Source of the DNA: Lethocerus indicus
Taxonomy: Eukaryota > Arthropoda > Insecta > Hemiptera > Belostomatidae
Reading direction: 5' to 3'
NCBI GenBank assembly: GCA_019843655.1
Contig: JACDQD010000003.1
Location: forward strand, 8,000,925-8,064,924
Length of the DNA stretch: 64,000 nt
This document shows positions 1 to 13,686 of the stretch, in pieces (the first letter of the stretch is position 1; every line of letters starts with the position of its first letter). A model generated the notes under the pieces. The model had not been told where the DNA came from, ran no database searches, and saw only the letters and a list, made by a program, of their open reading frames with translations. The translations under genes were made by a program, and so were the position numbers.

Positions 1-355
1 GCTCGAAATTTCTGGCTATAATTATCGTTCTAAAAACAAGCGCGGCTTCAACGCGACAAAGAGCTACACAGCAAAGGTTGTCCGGGCGACAATGCGCGTT
101 CCGACCCTCCGAAATTTATCAGTCGCCGAGTAGAGGGCGCGCCAAGCCCTGGCTAACAACAGCAACAGTTGAAAACAATTACACCCCAGCCACGACCGCC
201 CCACCCCACCCACAACAATCCCGACACAATAAAGGACCGCGGCGCCGGCACAAGTTTGAATATTTCGTTTTTATAAAGTGCGCCCGTTGGAAGTTCGAGA
301 GGAGAGGTTTGTGGTGGTCTACTGTGTGTGACGTTATCAGTTGAAAATATGTGGG
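1..355. other. no feature recognised
   Basis: This mixed-composition sequence is rich in CG near its start. The short reading frames on both strands overlap each other and resemble no known protein. I see no splice-bounded exon, RNA gene or repeat. Confidence 0.5.
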
Positions 356-356
356 T

Positions 357-516
357 CGAGGAGAAGGGGCGGGGGAGGGGTGAGAGGAGAGAGAAAGAGA
401 GAGAGAGAGAGGGAGGGAGGCTTCAATAAAATGGAGGGGAGTCATGAGAGCGAGAGAGAGAGTGAGGAGGGAGGGAGAGAGGGAGGGAGAGAGGGATGAG
501 GGTGAGGGGGAGGTGG
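357..516 (+). repeat. imperfect GA/GGGA purine tract
   Basis: The top strand is almost all purine, apart from a break at about 421-445. It mixes GA dinucleotides with GGGA and GAGG units. At 481-510 five G-runs of three or more lie within loops of 1-5 bases, which fits the usual intramolecular G-quadruplex pattern. Apparent reading frames of Leu-Ser repeats on the other strand come only from the repeat. Confidence 0.9.
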
Positions 517-3500
517 CTAACTGTTCAATACTGGGGCCCGGCTAGCCTGCTGCCGAGTTGACTCAGCGCGGCTGGGTGCCCTTTAAACCGACGTGATCTC
601 CGACCATTAGCTCCTGTTGGGGCCGCTGCCGGGGCCCTCCCACCCGCATTCATCATCCTCCCCAACTACCCCGGGCGACCAAATTTTATAATTCACCGCA
701 TTCCGCCGCGTTCGATAACACTTTCCACCCCTCGACAAAGTCGAGTGGGCGCTTCGGCCAGGCAAATACAATTAGACCTTTTCCTGTTTTAATTTACTTT
801 CGGAGTGGCTGATCAATGAACCGCGATGAAAAACCCTCCATAATAAGTATCATATAGAGGGTGTTGGACTTTCGAAATAATTCTGTCGTTCAGATTTCGT
901 CTCACTGTTTTCGAATTTCAAAACTATCTTTTGTACGATTTATTATTTTTGGGTCTTGCGTTGGGGCGTAAAGTGCTTCTTAGATCAGTTTCGACTAATA
1001 AAGGCGTACAATTAAAAAAGCGGTTGAAATTACTTCGCGACACTAATACTTTCGTTTAGTTGGTAAACTCTTAGTCCATTAGTTGTATAAAGCCACAGAG
1101 GGGAGTAGTTTCTCTGAGAAGAAAGTCCAGTAGAAGAGCGTGCAGATTGGTATTGTACAGGGGGCTACGCGGACGATTCAATCGGGAGTCTTACGAGACT
1201 CTAAGTAGGCACCGAGTCGAATCACTTATGAAAGCGGGGTGGAAAAAGAAATAAAATTTTTCAGTTTTTGACCGGCGGCAGGAAATTATTTCACGAGTCG
1301 GTCGGTAAAAGAGAAAGCTAGGCTGCGGCGGCGGCGGCGGCGGGCTGGGGCTTAACTGGGGGCCGAGTAAAGAGGGCTCACCGAGCGGGGCAATAAGCGT
1401 GTCAAGGAGACGTCTATGACACCCCGCCCCGGCCTACGAGGAGCCGGCCTTCCTCCAGTGATCCAATTCGGCGATTATAAAATTCGGCTTTTAATTACAC
1501 GACAGATATTATTTTGGCGCAAGTTTCATTTCACAACTCCCCACAAATCATCCGGAGGAACACGGTAATATCACTTCTTCCCGAGGGTCACATTTCACAA
1601 CGCTCCAAGTGAGCAACTCACGCCATTCGAGACACCCACGTAACAAGGTTAAATGATTCTAAAGAGTACACTGAATGAAAATTAGTACATATATTTGATG
1701 ATTCCGAAATTGTTGAAGTACACCCTAGATACATAGTTCATCGTCGTCTAGACATGACAGTTACCGTACAAATATTACATTATAATCGCCGCTTGTTTGA
1801 TCCCCGTCGCTACAGGAGTGTGAACGCGTGCAGGGATTCACCTGTATACACAAATTACGACACGGAAAAATGGTATACAACCATTCGACTAATATTGATC
1901 TAGTAATAGCGGTAGAGGGTGAAAACGGAAAGTATACCTCGCTATCAATTTATAAGGATAAATAACTACTGGAATTATGTTTAAGGATTAATATAGCTTA
2001 ATAATATATATTTTAAGTGATCAAAAACTTGTCCTGATTTGGCAGGATTCTTTGTTGTAGGCCGAACATTTATTTTCCAAGTCGGATCACTTGTCCAGGC
2101 AACGAAAGCTGGTGTTTCGTGTCGGCAGCGAAGCTCATTAAAATTCGATTTCATTACCAATTTCTCAATTCCAAATTAATTTTCGCTTCCACCGGCGCTT
2201 TTCGCTCGGCCGGGCACCTTGGAAAATCCCTCCCACCCCCGCCACTTTCAAACAGAATCCTATCGCGGATCTTGATTTTCTGAAAGATACAAAACACCGA
2301 CATGATTGAGATATTTTTCAACGATTGTACGCGGTCGAAGGAATATATTAACTGTACATTCCGTTAACAATATGGGACAGGAAAACAAGTCCAGTGTTTT
2401 TTTCTTTAAATACCTGAGAAAGGAAACTTTCCTTCTACTTTCAAGTTTATTCCCATTACAATATACTGTACCGTTTCTTAACCTCTCTCCTAATACAGAA
2501 TTAATCGACAACTTTCGCACAAATGACCAAACTCCGCCTCTGCCAAACTACACAAAAGCTGAGGAGACACATTTGTCCAAAAATTGTCCAATTTTCTCTA
2601 GTCATCCGAAGGCTTAGTGAAATATGCCCGGTCGAAAAGGGAAATATTACGAGCGAATAAGATTTTTAATTTTCCGACGGTAAATTCCCGGCATTTGTTG
2701 TACGATATTTACCCGTCATTAACGGTAGAGCTCATTTTACAGAGGCTCATTAAACAGACACCCCGGGCAAACATGGAAATGTTGTGAGATGAATTCCGTG
2801 CTGTTTATAATACGTGTTCGCTATTTAAGAGTAGTGGGCCCGTGTCAATAAACACGATCCCTACAGCCGACTGTCGTTTCGCCGTTTTCTGTTTGGCCGG
2901 CAGGGCTGGTACGAGCAGCGCGTAGGGGTGCCAACGAGGGGAAGGTCATCGCAGGCTCTGATCATAGATCCAGCTCGTAAATACTATTCACCCCCCTATT
3001 CACTATTTCCTTCAATCCCGCCGGTGATTTATGTTAAGTCAATAAACCCGAACTAACTAATATTAGGGTTGTGTGATTCTCTGAGCGGATAGGGTCCCGA
3101 TACTGTCAAGGGCGATGTACTGGGCCGATGCAGGTCCGGCTAGTGGATGAACTCCCTGACAAGGTTAAGACGAATACCAACAGCGGAGTAAACGTAGACC
3201 CAACTTGATGGGAGAACGGCTACTTAACGGTAAATTCGTGTTACAATCGGTTTACTATAGTCCCCCTCGGGCCGCAGCTGTTCCTCGCTCCATTCATTCC
3301 GTTCGCACGTTACACTATTACACTACGGAGGAATGTAAAATGGAGCTCGAGAACATGCACGACCGGTATTTCACTCGACATCAATACCGATTGGCGGCTT
3401 AGAGGCCAGCACTGAAATGTTAGTTCCCGGAAGATAATGAAGCGGTTCCGAGAAAATTCCCTCCGTACTTTTCCAATCCTTAGCCGAGTCGAGGAGCCAC

Positions 3501-3739
3501 CGCTAATACAGTTCCATTAAGTGTCAACGACGTTGTAATATATGCGTACCAATTCTTAAGACACGAGTTCATTAGCGACACATGTAAAAGGAGATTTAAG
3601 GGTCTCTCTTTTGGGGTTTCTATGGGTGACCGTAGTATCGGTTCTCCGCCTAATTTTAGTACTTTCGGCCAATATCGGGTGGGAGGAGACCACCCTCCCC
3701 ACGCCGAATTTAGAGTTAAACTAATATTTCAATATTTCC
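517..3739. other. unannotated sequence, no gene
   Basis: No reading frame here looks like a protein and none is bounded by convincing splice sites. Small items are a CTCGAC-AAA-GTCGAG hairpin at 731-745 and a (GCG)6 run at 1325-1343. The stretch 1680-2080 is AT-rich. The overlapping 86- and 103-codon frames near 2.3-2.6 kb lie on opposite strands, which is typical of chance frames. Confidence 0.5.
1325..1343 (+). repeat. (GCG)n trinucleotide repeat
   Basis: About six GCG units are followed by GGCTGGGG. No open frame or splice site suggests that it encodes a homopolymer. Confidence 0.85.
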
Positions 3740-4260
3740 CGAGTGGTTAGCTATTTCGGTGTGCGGGGTCGGTCGGGGGGCCGTGGCCGGCATAAAAAAA
3801 GCCGGGGCCGGTTGTGGCGGGTCCCTCGGGGCGGCCGCCCTCCTACTTTTTGTGAGAGAACAAAACTAACGCCGGATTTTATTATGGCGGATGACGGACG
3901 GGGGTGAAAGGAGAGAAGAGGGGAAGTGGCGTCCAGAAGGTACACCCCCTCCCGCCCTCGCAGGCCCCCTAAATATTCTCGCTCTCTCCCTCCGCTCCCG
4001 TGGCCCTCCTCCACCGAATTCTCCCTTCCCTCTCACCGCTCTCTCATTCTCCGGCTCTTCCGCCGTCCCACGTTCTCTCGCCGACCTGCTGCACGGCACA
4101 ACCCCCATTTTCCCGTCCTGCGCACTTCCACACACCATAAAAGGGGCTAAATGCAAAGGGGGGAGGCCGTCCGGGAAACATCTGGGAATCCCTTTTTCCC
4201 AGGGAAGAAATACGGTAGCGACCCCCCCCCCTGGTCCGCAACCACTCATCCTCGTCCTAA
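3740..4260. other. GC-rich, CpG-rich island
   Basis: The sequence is dense in CCGG, GGCC and CG and is flanked by AT-richer DNA. At 3787-3805 a CCGGC/GCCGG stem closes a loop made of AT plus seven A residues. Several frames of 65-151 codons overlap on both strands, as expected where stop codons are rare because of GC content; none has recognisable domains. It could be a promoter or enhancer island, but no core promoter motif stands out. Confidence 0.4.
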
Positions 4261-7200
4261 CCCCTATTATTATTTTGGGAAAGACAAAAATAAATAAACA
4301 TATCGTCCAGTTACAATGTGATTGGCCGACTTACATAATTAAATAGACACTTATTCGTTGTGGATAAGAATAGATCGGCAATTGAGGTTACCATGTCCCA
4401 CGGTAATTGTGCGAATTAAGAAATAATTTTGGTTTTTTTTGTACTTTTTATATGAAGATTGACGCATTCTTAATAATGTACACACTGTAATATCCCAAGT
4501 ATGGTCAACCTATAGGAGCTAATTTTATCCCATTCTGTAGAATGGGAAAATTGGAATTCGACCCGATGCCAAAGCTCAAATATTCGCAGAATATCAGGTG
4601 GCCAAACAGTAGGCCGATTAGGCCAAAACATTTTCGCCTGTTTTCAGGAGACAATCCGGCAACGGTGGCTAAGACAAGACGGCTTTTGAGAAAAGGGTCC
4701 CGGGGGATGAGGAGGAGGTGGAGGGTGAGAGGGTGAGAGGGATGGGGAGGCTTAGGGCCTGTCGGCCGGGTTCCCTCCCACCGGATAATCGATAGGCGTG
4801 GAGCCCCTTTATGAAACGCCGCCTCACACAGGATCCGGACGATGACGACGACCACCACCAGGGCCCACTAAGCTCCGGTTTATTTATTGTGACCGACACC
4901 GCTCATCGACTTCGAGGCTGCCACTCAAGCCGCCCGAACATACCCGGCAGTTCGGCCCAATTCTTCAATGCCGCCGACGAGTGCATTTTAAATTTACACC
5001 TCCAGTTGTTTACACTGACAGGGCTATATCCGGAATGACCTCTAGCCTGGGCGGGGAAATGTACGCAGCGCGCGCGTCTTAAAGCCCGAGGGACACTTGT
5101 CCGGCCGAGTCTTTTCCAGTACACCTCAGTTGCATTATTCCCGAAATGAAAGAACCGAATCGGACAAAAATCTAATAGCCAACTTGGCAGAATGCCGTCG
5201 AACAATCGTAACGGAGCACGGCGGAGGCGGGGGAGGAGGGGAGGGATAATGGAACGGAGCGGCAATTCGATATAACTGGAGTTCCGTTCGACGAGACGAG
5301 GAGGGAGGAAGAGGAGGGAGATGGATTGATCAACGGGAGATGGAGATAAATATAGTTAGCGGAATTTCGCTAAGCCCGGACAGGAAAACAATCAGGCGGA
5401 GAGAGCGAGAGGGGGCGATTATAGAGCGTTGCGCGATTGCAACGGTAGAGATGGCCTCCTTAAATCAGAAATTAGCTACATCGACTGGAAGAACGGATTC
5501 GGAGCCGAGAACCGGGCCAGAAGGACGGTCCGTAACCTAATGGTAGGCTCCGAGCGAAACAATGAGAGTCGCCTTTCTTTCCGATAGGCGCGCGGTTCGG
5601 CTAACGGTCTCCCGAAGAATGCGATTATTATACGGAAGAATAAGACGGATATTTGCATTTAAATTTAAATCGTTTTCAATTTAATGGCCACTTTACTCGA
5701 CTAAGTACCAGTGTACTGATGCTTAGACATACACTGAATACTTATACAGTTCCTCGTCAGATTTCCGCCAAGGAATGCACGATAATTGAAGACGCACTAA
5801 CCTTAAATTTTCAGTAGTAATTTAACACCACAACTACAACTTTCTTATTACTCAATATGTTATTAATTAATCTTCTCATTCGGCTATAACTTCGGCTGTT
5901 GGGTTTGAGGCATAGAAAGGTGAACGGTGCGACAACACTCCGAAAATGCACAGAAAGTTTTCTCCCATCCGAATAATTCTCCTGCGTGGGAAAAAAATCG
6001 GAAACGTTCCCAACATCTGTTTCGTAATCTTAAGGTCGAAGAAGAACGAGAAAAAAACGCCGACCAGGCCTTAAAATCTGTAGTGAGCGTCTGGCAACGG
6101 AGACAGGGCCCCTTTACTTACTATTGGGAACAGGCTTTTAAGCTTTTAAAATTGAAATAAAAAATATAATAAACTCTTTACTATTGAAAACGACGGAGGG
6201 GGTTTGTGTTCTTCGGTTTTTACTTTGTTCCACCCCAAGGTGAGGCGGAACCTTGTCCAGGGGTGGCCTTTTTTTTGCCTAACCTCTGCCGGGGAAGAGA
6301 TTTTGTCCGGCGGTACCGAAGCCTGTCCCCGTTTCCCAGACAAATCATCGACCCGAATGAAACGACTGTTCTACTACACATAATGTGCTTTTCCTTTGAC
6401 TGGTATTCGAACAGTTCTTCCCAAATAATTTTTTATTTTTACATTAAAGATATAAAAATTACCAATTGAACTAGTTAAAATAATAGGGAAAATAATGTTT
6501 ATAGACCTCCATTTTTCCTTAATCCCCCTTATTTCCCGTTTGCCGGGAAACTCAGATTCCCGGTGAAATTGGGGGATAGGCCTAGGTTTCAATTTCGTCG
6601 CGACTTAGGCGAAACAGCCGGTCCAGATAGGCGGCCATACGCCGCAAACGAAGGTAGCCGGCTCTTAAATTGTCGGCGTTTAACAGCCGATAATGAGCGG
6701 GCCGGGCCCGCGTCACACTCAAGGACTAAACTGCTCAATGACAACTTGTACGCACAGGTGCAACGAGAGCGTCAATCGGAACCGGAAAATTGATTCGGCG
6801 CGCGTGAAATTTGCCTGTTAAGAAAAACGGCCGGTCAAGCACAATCGCCTTTAAAAACTTATTCCAAAGGAGTTTTCTGATTAATTCGCTCTTGAGATTA
6901 TATCTGAAGAGTAAATGAACGAACGATTCGTTAACAGGAAATCGGTAAAGTATAAATAAATAGTTCCTGTTGATGTGTGCTAATCCAAACTGGTCATAAG
7001 TGTTCACTCGATCGAGTATTTTCACGATCTTGCGTCTCATGAATAAGCGTCCGCATTTGTAGGCAACATGACCCTGGTAGTCGCTCACTAGAAATGGGCA
7101 CGATAGGCTTCGAAATTTCCGCATTGTTCCAACGTACTCGGTTTGTCCTCCAACTCCAAGCATCCTCGATCCTGTTTCCCGGCCCCTCCCGTAAAATATT

Positions 7201-7916
7201 TAATATTTGCCGCATTTTCTTCGAATTCAGCACCGCTCCGGACGCCCTCTGACGGCGGCCGCGAGAAGTGACGCCAGAATTGCGAAACTATGTTTCAGTT
7301 TAGCTCCGGCCTCGCGAGAAAACATCAAACGAGAATTCTTGGATCGGACAAACAGTGCCGAATCATCGTCGACGCTTTGCAGAATGTCTGGCCGAAGGGA
7401 GTATTTTAAGCCGTACTGTTGAAGATGAACAGCGGAGACGTATCAAAGTTTCATGTTCGGCTAGTTATATCGCCGAAATATTTTGGACCACGAACGATAG
7501 CCGCCCAGATAAACGAGAAACGCCGTTATTCGAGACGGGACGGGCCGAAACTGGCGACCGATGGGAGGCAATCGCAAAGCGCTATCTTTTGAAAACACGA
7601 GATGAGAGATTAGGGGAACGGCCGAGTAGGGGCAAGTAAACGGTCTGTTGGGCCGTTGAGTCCGCGAGAGCGTGACACGCTCACTGGGGCCCTGCTTCGG
7701 CAGAGATCGCAGAAGAGGCGCAGGAGTGAGAAGGAGCCGGCCGGGCCGTGGGGGGACGAGGGAGCTCTGCCACGTGCCCTAATGGTCACAAGTACGTCGC
7801 CACAATGACACGGCTATAAGTCAAACACTCGGAGGCTACACCACTCTGTACCTCCTTTTAGTCAGCTCGGAGAGGAAGTGTGGGCGCCACCAACTACGAG
7901 AGAAAGGGATAGACAT
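4261..7916. other. unannotated sequence, no gene
   Basis: The stretch holds a (GC)n run at 5065-5076, a G/A-rich patch at 5220-5340, and a T8 loop near 6266-6274 closed by a weak GGC/GCC stem. A GAGCGT-GAC-ACGCTC hairpin lies at 7668-7682. The 142-codon minus-strand frame at 6735-7163 has no recognisable domain and is not bounded by strong splice signals. Confidence 0.45.
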
Positions 7917-7933
7917 AGAGAGAGAGAGAGAGA
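7917..7933 (+). repeat. (GA)8 microsatellite
   Basis: A short uninterrupted GA dinucleotide run, one of nine GA/CT tracts in the window. Confidence 0.9.
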
Positions 7934-10900
7934 CGAAAAGGCTGAAAGATGGCCGCCCATTAAAAGGCTGATGTCATATGGAGGAGTCGAAACAAAAATT
8001 AGGAATGTACAGAACACGAGTAAACACTGACAGTTAATGTGCCACCGACGTCAGTTCTGATCCCAATGTAAATATCCTAAAATAACACCCGAACACGAGA
8101 TGAAAATAACATTTTATATTCAAATACCATTCTTCTAACTTACATCCAAGGCAATATTAGTAATTAGAAGTAATTAAGAATATAAATAACAGATCTGTTA
8201 ACACCTCCAGAATAATTTTACTTGTTCTCAACTATTTCTGCATAGTTTTAGCTGTATAGCCTGCGTATAATATATACAGAATATAACACGCCCGTTTATA
8301 GTTTGAGTGTTTCGCGTCCGCGATACCACGCCGGGGAACCTACGACACCGAGACGAGGCCGAACATTGTGTTGTTGAAGGCTGGAATCCCGTTGTATTTT
8401 TAGAAGAACTTATTTTCAGTCAACTCTAACTGGGGCCACAGCCACCGCCACCACAGCTACCTCCCTCACTCCCTCCCCCTCACCAGCCACACCGGCCCAA
8501 ATATGGATTAACAACGTCAAAACAAAGAACCCCTAACACCCTTCCGATTTCAATTGCCCCCCTTCTACACATCGGACCCCCCATCGATCGTACACATTAT
8601 TTTTGAACAATTTTAAGGTCACACTTCTAAGAGTAAATCCCGCCGCAGTGACTATAGAAAGGAAACTGATAATTGAGAAACTATCAGCACTTACATTCAG
8701 ATTACCGCAGTATAACTCATCGCAGTGTCTGTCAACGCTCACCATCGTCTATAGAATTCGGTCAATTCTAACACTGGCCTACTACCATTACGGAGGAAAA
8801 TGAGCTAGTGAAAGAGGAAGATAATAAGAGTGATGGCATTCAAAATTCTTGTGGATCCCCAAACGATTAAATTAACAACGGCAGCGTTTAATCTTGATTT
8901 TCACCTAAAGCCCTAGATGAGGGAAATCTGTGTTTTTAGCACAAATTTTTATCCGTGAAAATAAAATAAAAATCCTGCGGCCTGGTAACACATTATTAGT
9001 AATTGTCAACAATGATAGAAGTGTATGTTCTTCTTGGGAAAAGGGTTCCCAACGTGGGACACTGAAGTGGAGACAGTAGAACGAGGACAGCGGTAGTGAT
9101 GATTCACGCCCCCTATCCGACCGAATACACGCGGAGCCAAAAAAACAGTTTCGAGGCATTAGAACAAGGGAGCCCATTTAAAGGGGTTAATGGACTCGAC
9201 CGAGTGAGCGCCGACCAGCGGGTGTTCCACGGGCGGTCCCGAATCCAAATAATTGTCAAAGGCGGACCGCCCCCAACCCCCGAAACGGTGAAAAAAAAAT
9301 ACACTATCGGAGGTAGGAGGCGGCAGGTAGTGGGGTTGGCTGTGGAGGCCGCTCAATCCACAGATCCAACTCGGCGCCACTCTAATTATACTTGAAAAGG
9401 ATTTCAGTTATTACCTATATTAAAGGGTGCTCGATCCGGTCGAGTGGTGCTCGAATAAAAGGGCGGACTAGGCACAAAACAGGACCCAACTAAAAGCGTA
9501 TCACCTTTCACTGGCCAGTTTTCACCCGCGTTCCTACACCTCCTCTTTTTCCACAGACTCCCCACCTACAAACCCATTTATTTAACGCCACTCCCGACTG
9601 AATCAAGCTCGACCAGCCTCATCTATCGAACATTCCTTACCTCGATACCGACGTAAAAATGATATCCGCCTAAGAATACTAACTTAAGGGTATGAGGAAG
9701 CTGGCCGAGATTGGCCGAAGAAGGTGACAAGTACACGGGACAAGTTAAAATCGTGGGACAATTTTCGATTAGCACGATGAAACACTTGGAAAGAGATGTT
9801 GGAAGAATGACGGTTTCCTAAATTCGGTCACATTTCAGAATCCACCAGAATAGGTAGTTAATGGGTAATAAGTAACGTTAACATCTTACCATGAATATAA
9901 GTATCACATTGCATCTGATCCAGAAAGCACGTTTTCAAGTAGCACGTAATGGAGTCATAAAAAGAAATGTTCGTGAAGGGCTGAAACCGTATCACCGTTC
10001 ACCGGAGAAAGCGGTGTATTCGAAATCGGGTTCGATAATTCGATAGAAGTTCTCGACATAGAAATCTGTAGATTTGCCCAAAGACGTAGCGGCATAACGC
10101 TCGGATGGAATATTTAAATCGGGAGACGGACGCTTTCAAACAAAAAGACGATGGATAGAAGAAAAAAAAACGAACGAGCAAAAAAGTCTGAAAGATTTAA
10201 GTTTGAAACGAGGAGCGGGGACCGTCACGCCGAAGGACAGACGTAACGTTGGAGTCTGGCACTGGAGATGAATACTAACAACGCACATGTAACACTAACT
10301 ACGTAGCGCTGGCCCATTATTCTACACTATACAGTCTACTACACTTCTGTCTGTGACCGGCTAGATTTTGAAAAAGAAAAGGTTTCCAACATCCAGGACT
10401 ACTGACAACCCAGCGGCGAACATTCTTCAAATCCTCCCTCACTCGTTTCTTTATTTAATTTCATAATCCCATTCTGTATAGTACCGGACCAAATTATGAC
10501 GGTCGGTGTTCCATTGAAGACTCATTGAAGACATGTCGCTTCAGAAGTGGACCTAACCAATCAAATAATATTTTTTCAGACGGCAAAGGAGACGGATAGT
10601 AAGACGAGTTTAAGGCGAATTGCGATATACAAAATACCAGCGAACGATTATTTACGTGTTCGCAATAATTCTTACATAAGAAAGAAAGTAGAAAGGTTAG
10701 TATACTGAAGCAGGTAACATTTCAGCGTGTTAATAATGACAGGCATAATTCGTCTGTAAACGACATTTCCTACACAGCAAGTAATCCAACCCCTTCGATT
10801 TAGCTCGATTTTAAACATTTATTTTAATCTGACATTTTATTAATTATTCCAAATACTCTTTTTTGTGGCCAACATACTATCGGTTACTGGAGTTACCCTC

Positions 10901-13640
10901 GGTGTATGATTTTATACGTTAAAAGCGTAGACCCAAATTTAGGCCGCTTTCCACAACCCAGTTAATTCGAACCCAGCGCCAGGGCTGGGAATCGAGACGA
11001 GATAAAGGGCTTTCTGTAGGCTAAGGCCAACAGAAGGAAAGCAGACAAAACAGGGCGGAGGGGGTGGGTCGGAAGTGGCGATAAAGCGGGGTGGCACCGG
11101 AAAGCAGATAAGGTGGGGGGGGGCCGTCTGGACGGGGGACGTCGGCCCACAGAATGACCCCTCCTCCAGGAGGTATTAGATGTAAACGCTCGGGAATAAT
11201 CGGGAGAACGTGAGAACGGTATAAAACGAACGGGAACAATGAAACGGGAGCCTAATTGTTTCGGAGGAATTCCGTGGCGAGCGCGCTGGTCACAGGCCGT
11301 GGGGGGGAGTTCCTTCCACCTTGGCCATATGTCTTCACGGGTCGCCCATTACCAGCGCCAGCGCCGTCTTTCCACCTTCGACACTAGCTGTATCGCACGC
11401 GTATCCCACTCCATTATCTCAATCAGTGAACCTCAGCCCTGATGAATAATGTAATACCGACGGGCCGTTACTATTTAAATATCCCTCCACGCGTCCTTTA
11501 AATATTTCAGAACAATTACCAAAATGTAATCTCCTTCCTTCTCCATTATTTATTCATGGGCTTCATAATAATGCACCGAAGAGGATCAACCTATCGATTG
11601 GAGGAAACATTCGTTCGGACGTAAATCATACAGTTTTCTTAAGTCGCATCGAGTAAGATAGTAAAGAGACCGGGGGAAATTCGGCGGAGCCTATAAACAA
11701 CGACGCTGTTATCGGGACGAAACATCTCTTCGTAATCTGTAATTTTCGACCGACCAAAATAGTAAGCAGGTCCGTCACGGGGGTTTGACGTTGTAACGAC
11801 CGAACTGCCGGCCGGGCATCACTGCGGGGAGGGGAAAAAGACATATTCTCATGAAAGCTATTAAGAATTCGTATTCCCACAGTGGACTGGGGGGCCCGGG
11901 GGCCCCGAGGTTCGGGACCCCAACAAACGCCACCGCGCCATTGTCGGCAGAGGAGAGAAAGAGAAACAGAGAGGGAGAGAACAAACGGCATTCCCACAAT
12001 TGAGGTACAACTATTTTAAACGGTTTGAACAAAGTACTAAGTAGTCGGCCACCGCCGGAGTTGCGGACTACATTATAACTATGCGCTCTCGACAAACAGC
12101 CTGCATACCTAACTCCAACCGGTCGATGCGTTCTCTTCCTCCTCCCCGTCCACCGCAAAATCTAAATTGAACAATACCGAACGAGAATTATTTTTCATAT
12201 AGCCCGACTTTTCATATAGGCGAGATTTTTCTTTTTATGGAACTACTAACCCAAATACCCCGTACCTTCCAATTCAATCAATTCCGAAGCGATGCGTCAT
12301 TTGAGTAGGCGAGGTGCAAGAATATTTCGGCCCTGAAAACTGGAAAATGTTCCACTAGAATGACCGATAGACAGAGGACAGGAGGATGGAAATTCGTGAG
12401 AAAAATGAAATGGGCATTATATAATACTGATTAAATAACAATGGACTTTAACAATCGACGTTTTCCAAGGTCGGGTCATCCGCTACACCTTTTCGCGGAG
12501 TCTTTTCTCCTGTCGAATAATCGGTACGCGTCCGATTCGAGGACGAGTCGGAGAACGACTGACGAACTATCCGGGAAGGACGGAGAAACGAGGATATCGA
12601 TTAATTTAATAAGGGGGGCCTCGGAGGAAGCAACTGGTGTAGGCGTGGGGCGGCCCCTCCTCCACCTCCTCCGCCTCCTCATTTCATCTCTCGGGACTTC
12701 GTTAACTTAACCCAGTCCGACACACTCTACTCGCTCAATGAAACGCCCACGCCTTCAACTCCTACTACTCCCCGGCGGATTCTTCGGCTTCGGAGCCAAC
12801 TTTTAGAAAAAATACTCCCAGTCCGTATTGAGGCAGAATATAAAACACGTATTTCGTGTAAAATTGTCCGCTTAACTTTGTCAAAAATAATCGATATCGG
12901 ATATCTGTACACGTCGCTAACGCGGTACCTCCTTTATACTCTGGAGCGACTTTAAGAATTGAAGAGACTCGGTTGAAATGAGAGTTCGTGGTCTACCTTT
13001 TTCAGCGTCCCCTCGGGCTCACGAAGTATGGGGCCGTTGTGCCGGCTATTGGCCAACCAACCTTTCCCCCCTCACCAATCCAAACATCATGACTTCTTTG
13101 TCACCAACTTTCCCCTCATAAACACGCCGCCCAGCCAGACCTCTTCCTGGGTATCCCGCAACCGCCACTTGCATTATGTCCCGCAACAACATTCACATTC
13201 GTGGACGAGCGTACCGCAATCTTTTAACTAGTTCATTGTCTTAAGTTTCCACGCTAACCTCGCGAGTAGAATGACATCTAATGAAACCTTCATCGCTATA
13301 CACAAAAAATTAATTAATTCGAGTATATAACTGTATAAGAATACAATCAACTACTAGCGTAATTGTATAGAGAGAAGTAATGCCAGTTATTGGAGGTGTA
13401 AAGGGCGTTGGGGGAAAGGAAGGAAAGCTTCCTGAACACGATGGAAGACTAATGTTGTGGCGACACGAGATGATTAGTTTCGGACCACAAACAAATATAA
13501 ATGTGGCGCAAAACTAGAGCGGGCAAGGCTATTAGCGGGCCCGTCCCCACCTCGGCGGGGGCCCTCTATTGTGTATATTTTGCACCAAGGCTGAGTACCA
13601 GTGTCACTCAGGTCTGACCGTCTCTCCTCCCTCGCTCCTT
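7934..13640. other. unannotated sequence, no gene confirmed
   Basis: The stretch holds short hairpins: CCCAGC/GGG-containing inverted halves at 10972-10989, and a perfect GC dyad at 11891-11906 (GGGGCCC, two G, GGGCCCC). A weak leader-exon candidate on the minus strand lies at 8695-8745. Reading frames at 11.6-12.2 and 12.4-12.7 kb overlap on both strands and carry no recognisable domain. Confidence 0.45.
8695..8745 (-). CDS. weak candidate first coding exon (17 codons)
   Basis: On the minus strand an ATG preceded by GACG and followed by GTG opens 17 codons (MVSVDRHCDELYCGNLN). They end exactly at a GTAAGTGC donor, whose GT is at 8694-8693. An AG lies upstream at a possible acceptor, but it has no pyrimidine tract. 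No homologue is recognised and no partner exon was found. A start codon plus a donor this close together can arise by chance in 64 kb, so this is only a pointer. Confidence 0.12.
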
Positions 13641-13686
13641 CTCTCTCTCTCTCTCTCTCCCTCTCTCTCTCCCTCCTCTCTCTCTC
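13641..13686 (+). repeat. (CT)n microsatellite with CCT interruptions
   Basis: CT dinucleotides run for about 46 bases, broken by CCCT units. Leu-Ser frames on the plus strand and Arg-Glu frames on the minus strand across this point are repeat translations, not genes. Confidence 0.92.

Noticed and set aside
7693..7703. TGCTTCGGCAG, as in the 5' end of U6 snRNA
   Set aside because: The following sequence does not continue as U6 (no ACATATACTAAAAT, no GATACAGAGAAGATTAGC).
13442..13451. TGGAAGACTA, matching the first ten bases of miR-7
   Set aside because: The match ends there and no complementary arm lies nearby to form a precursor hairpin.
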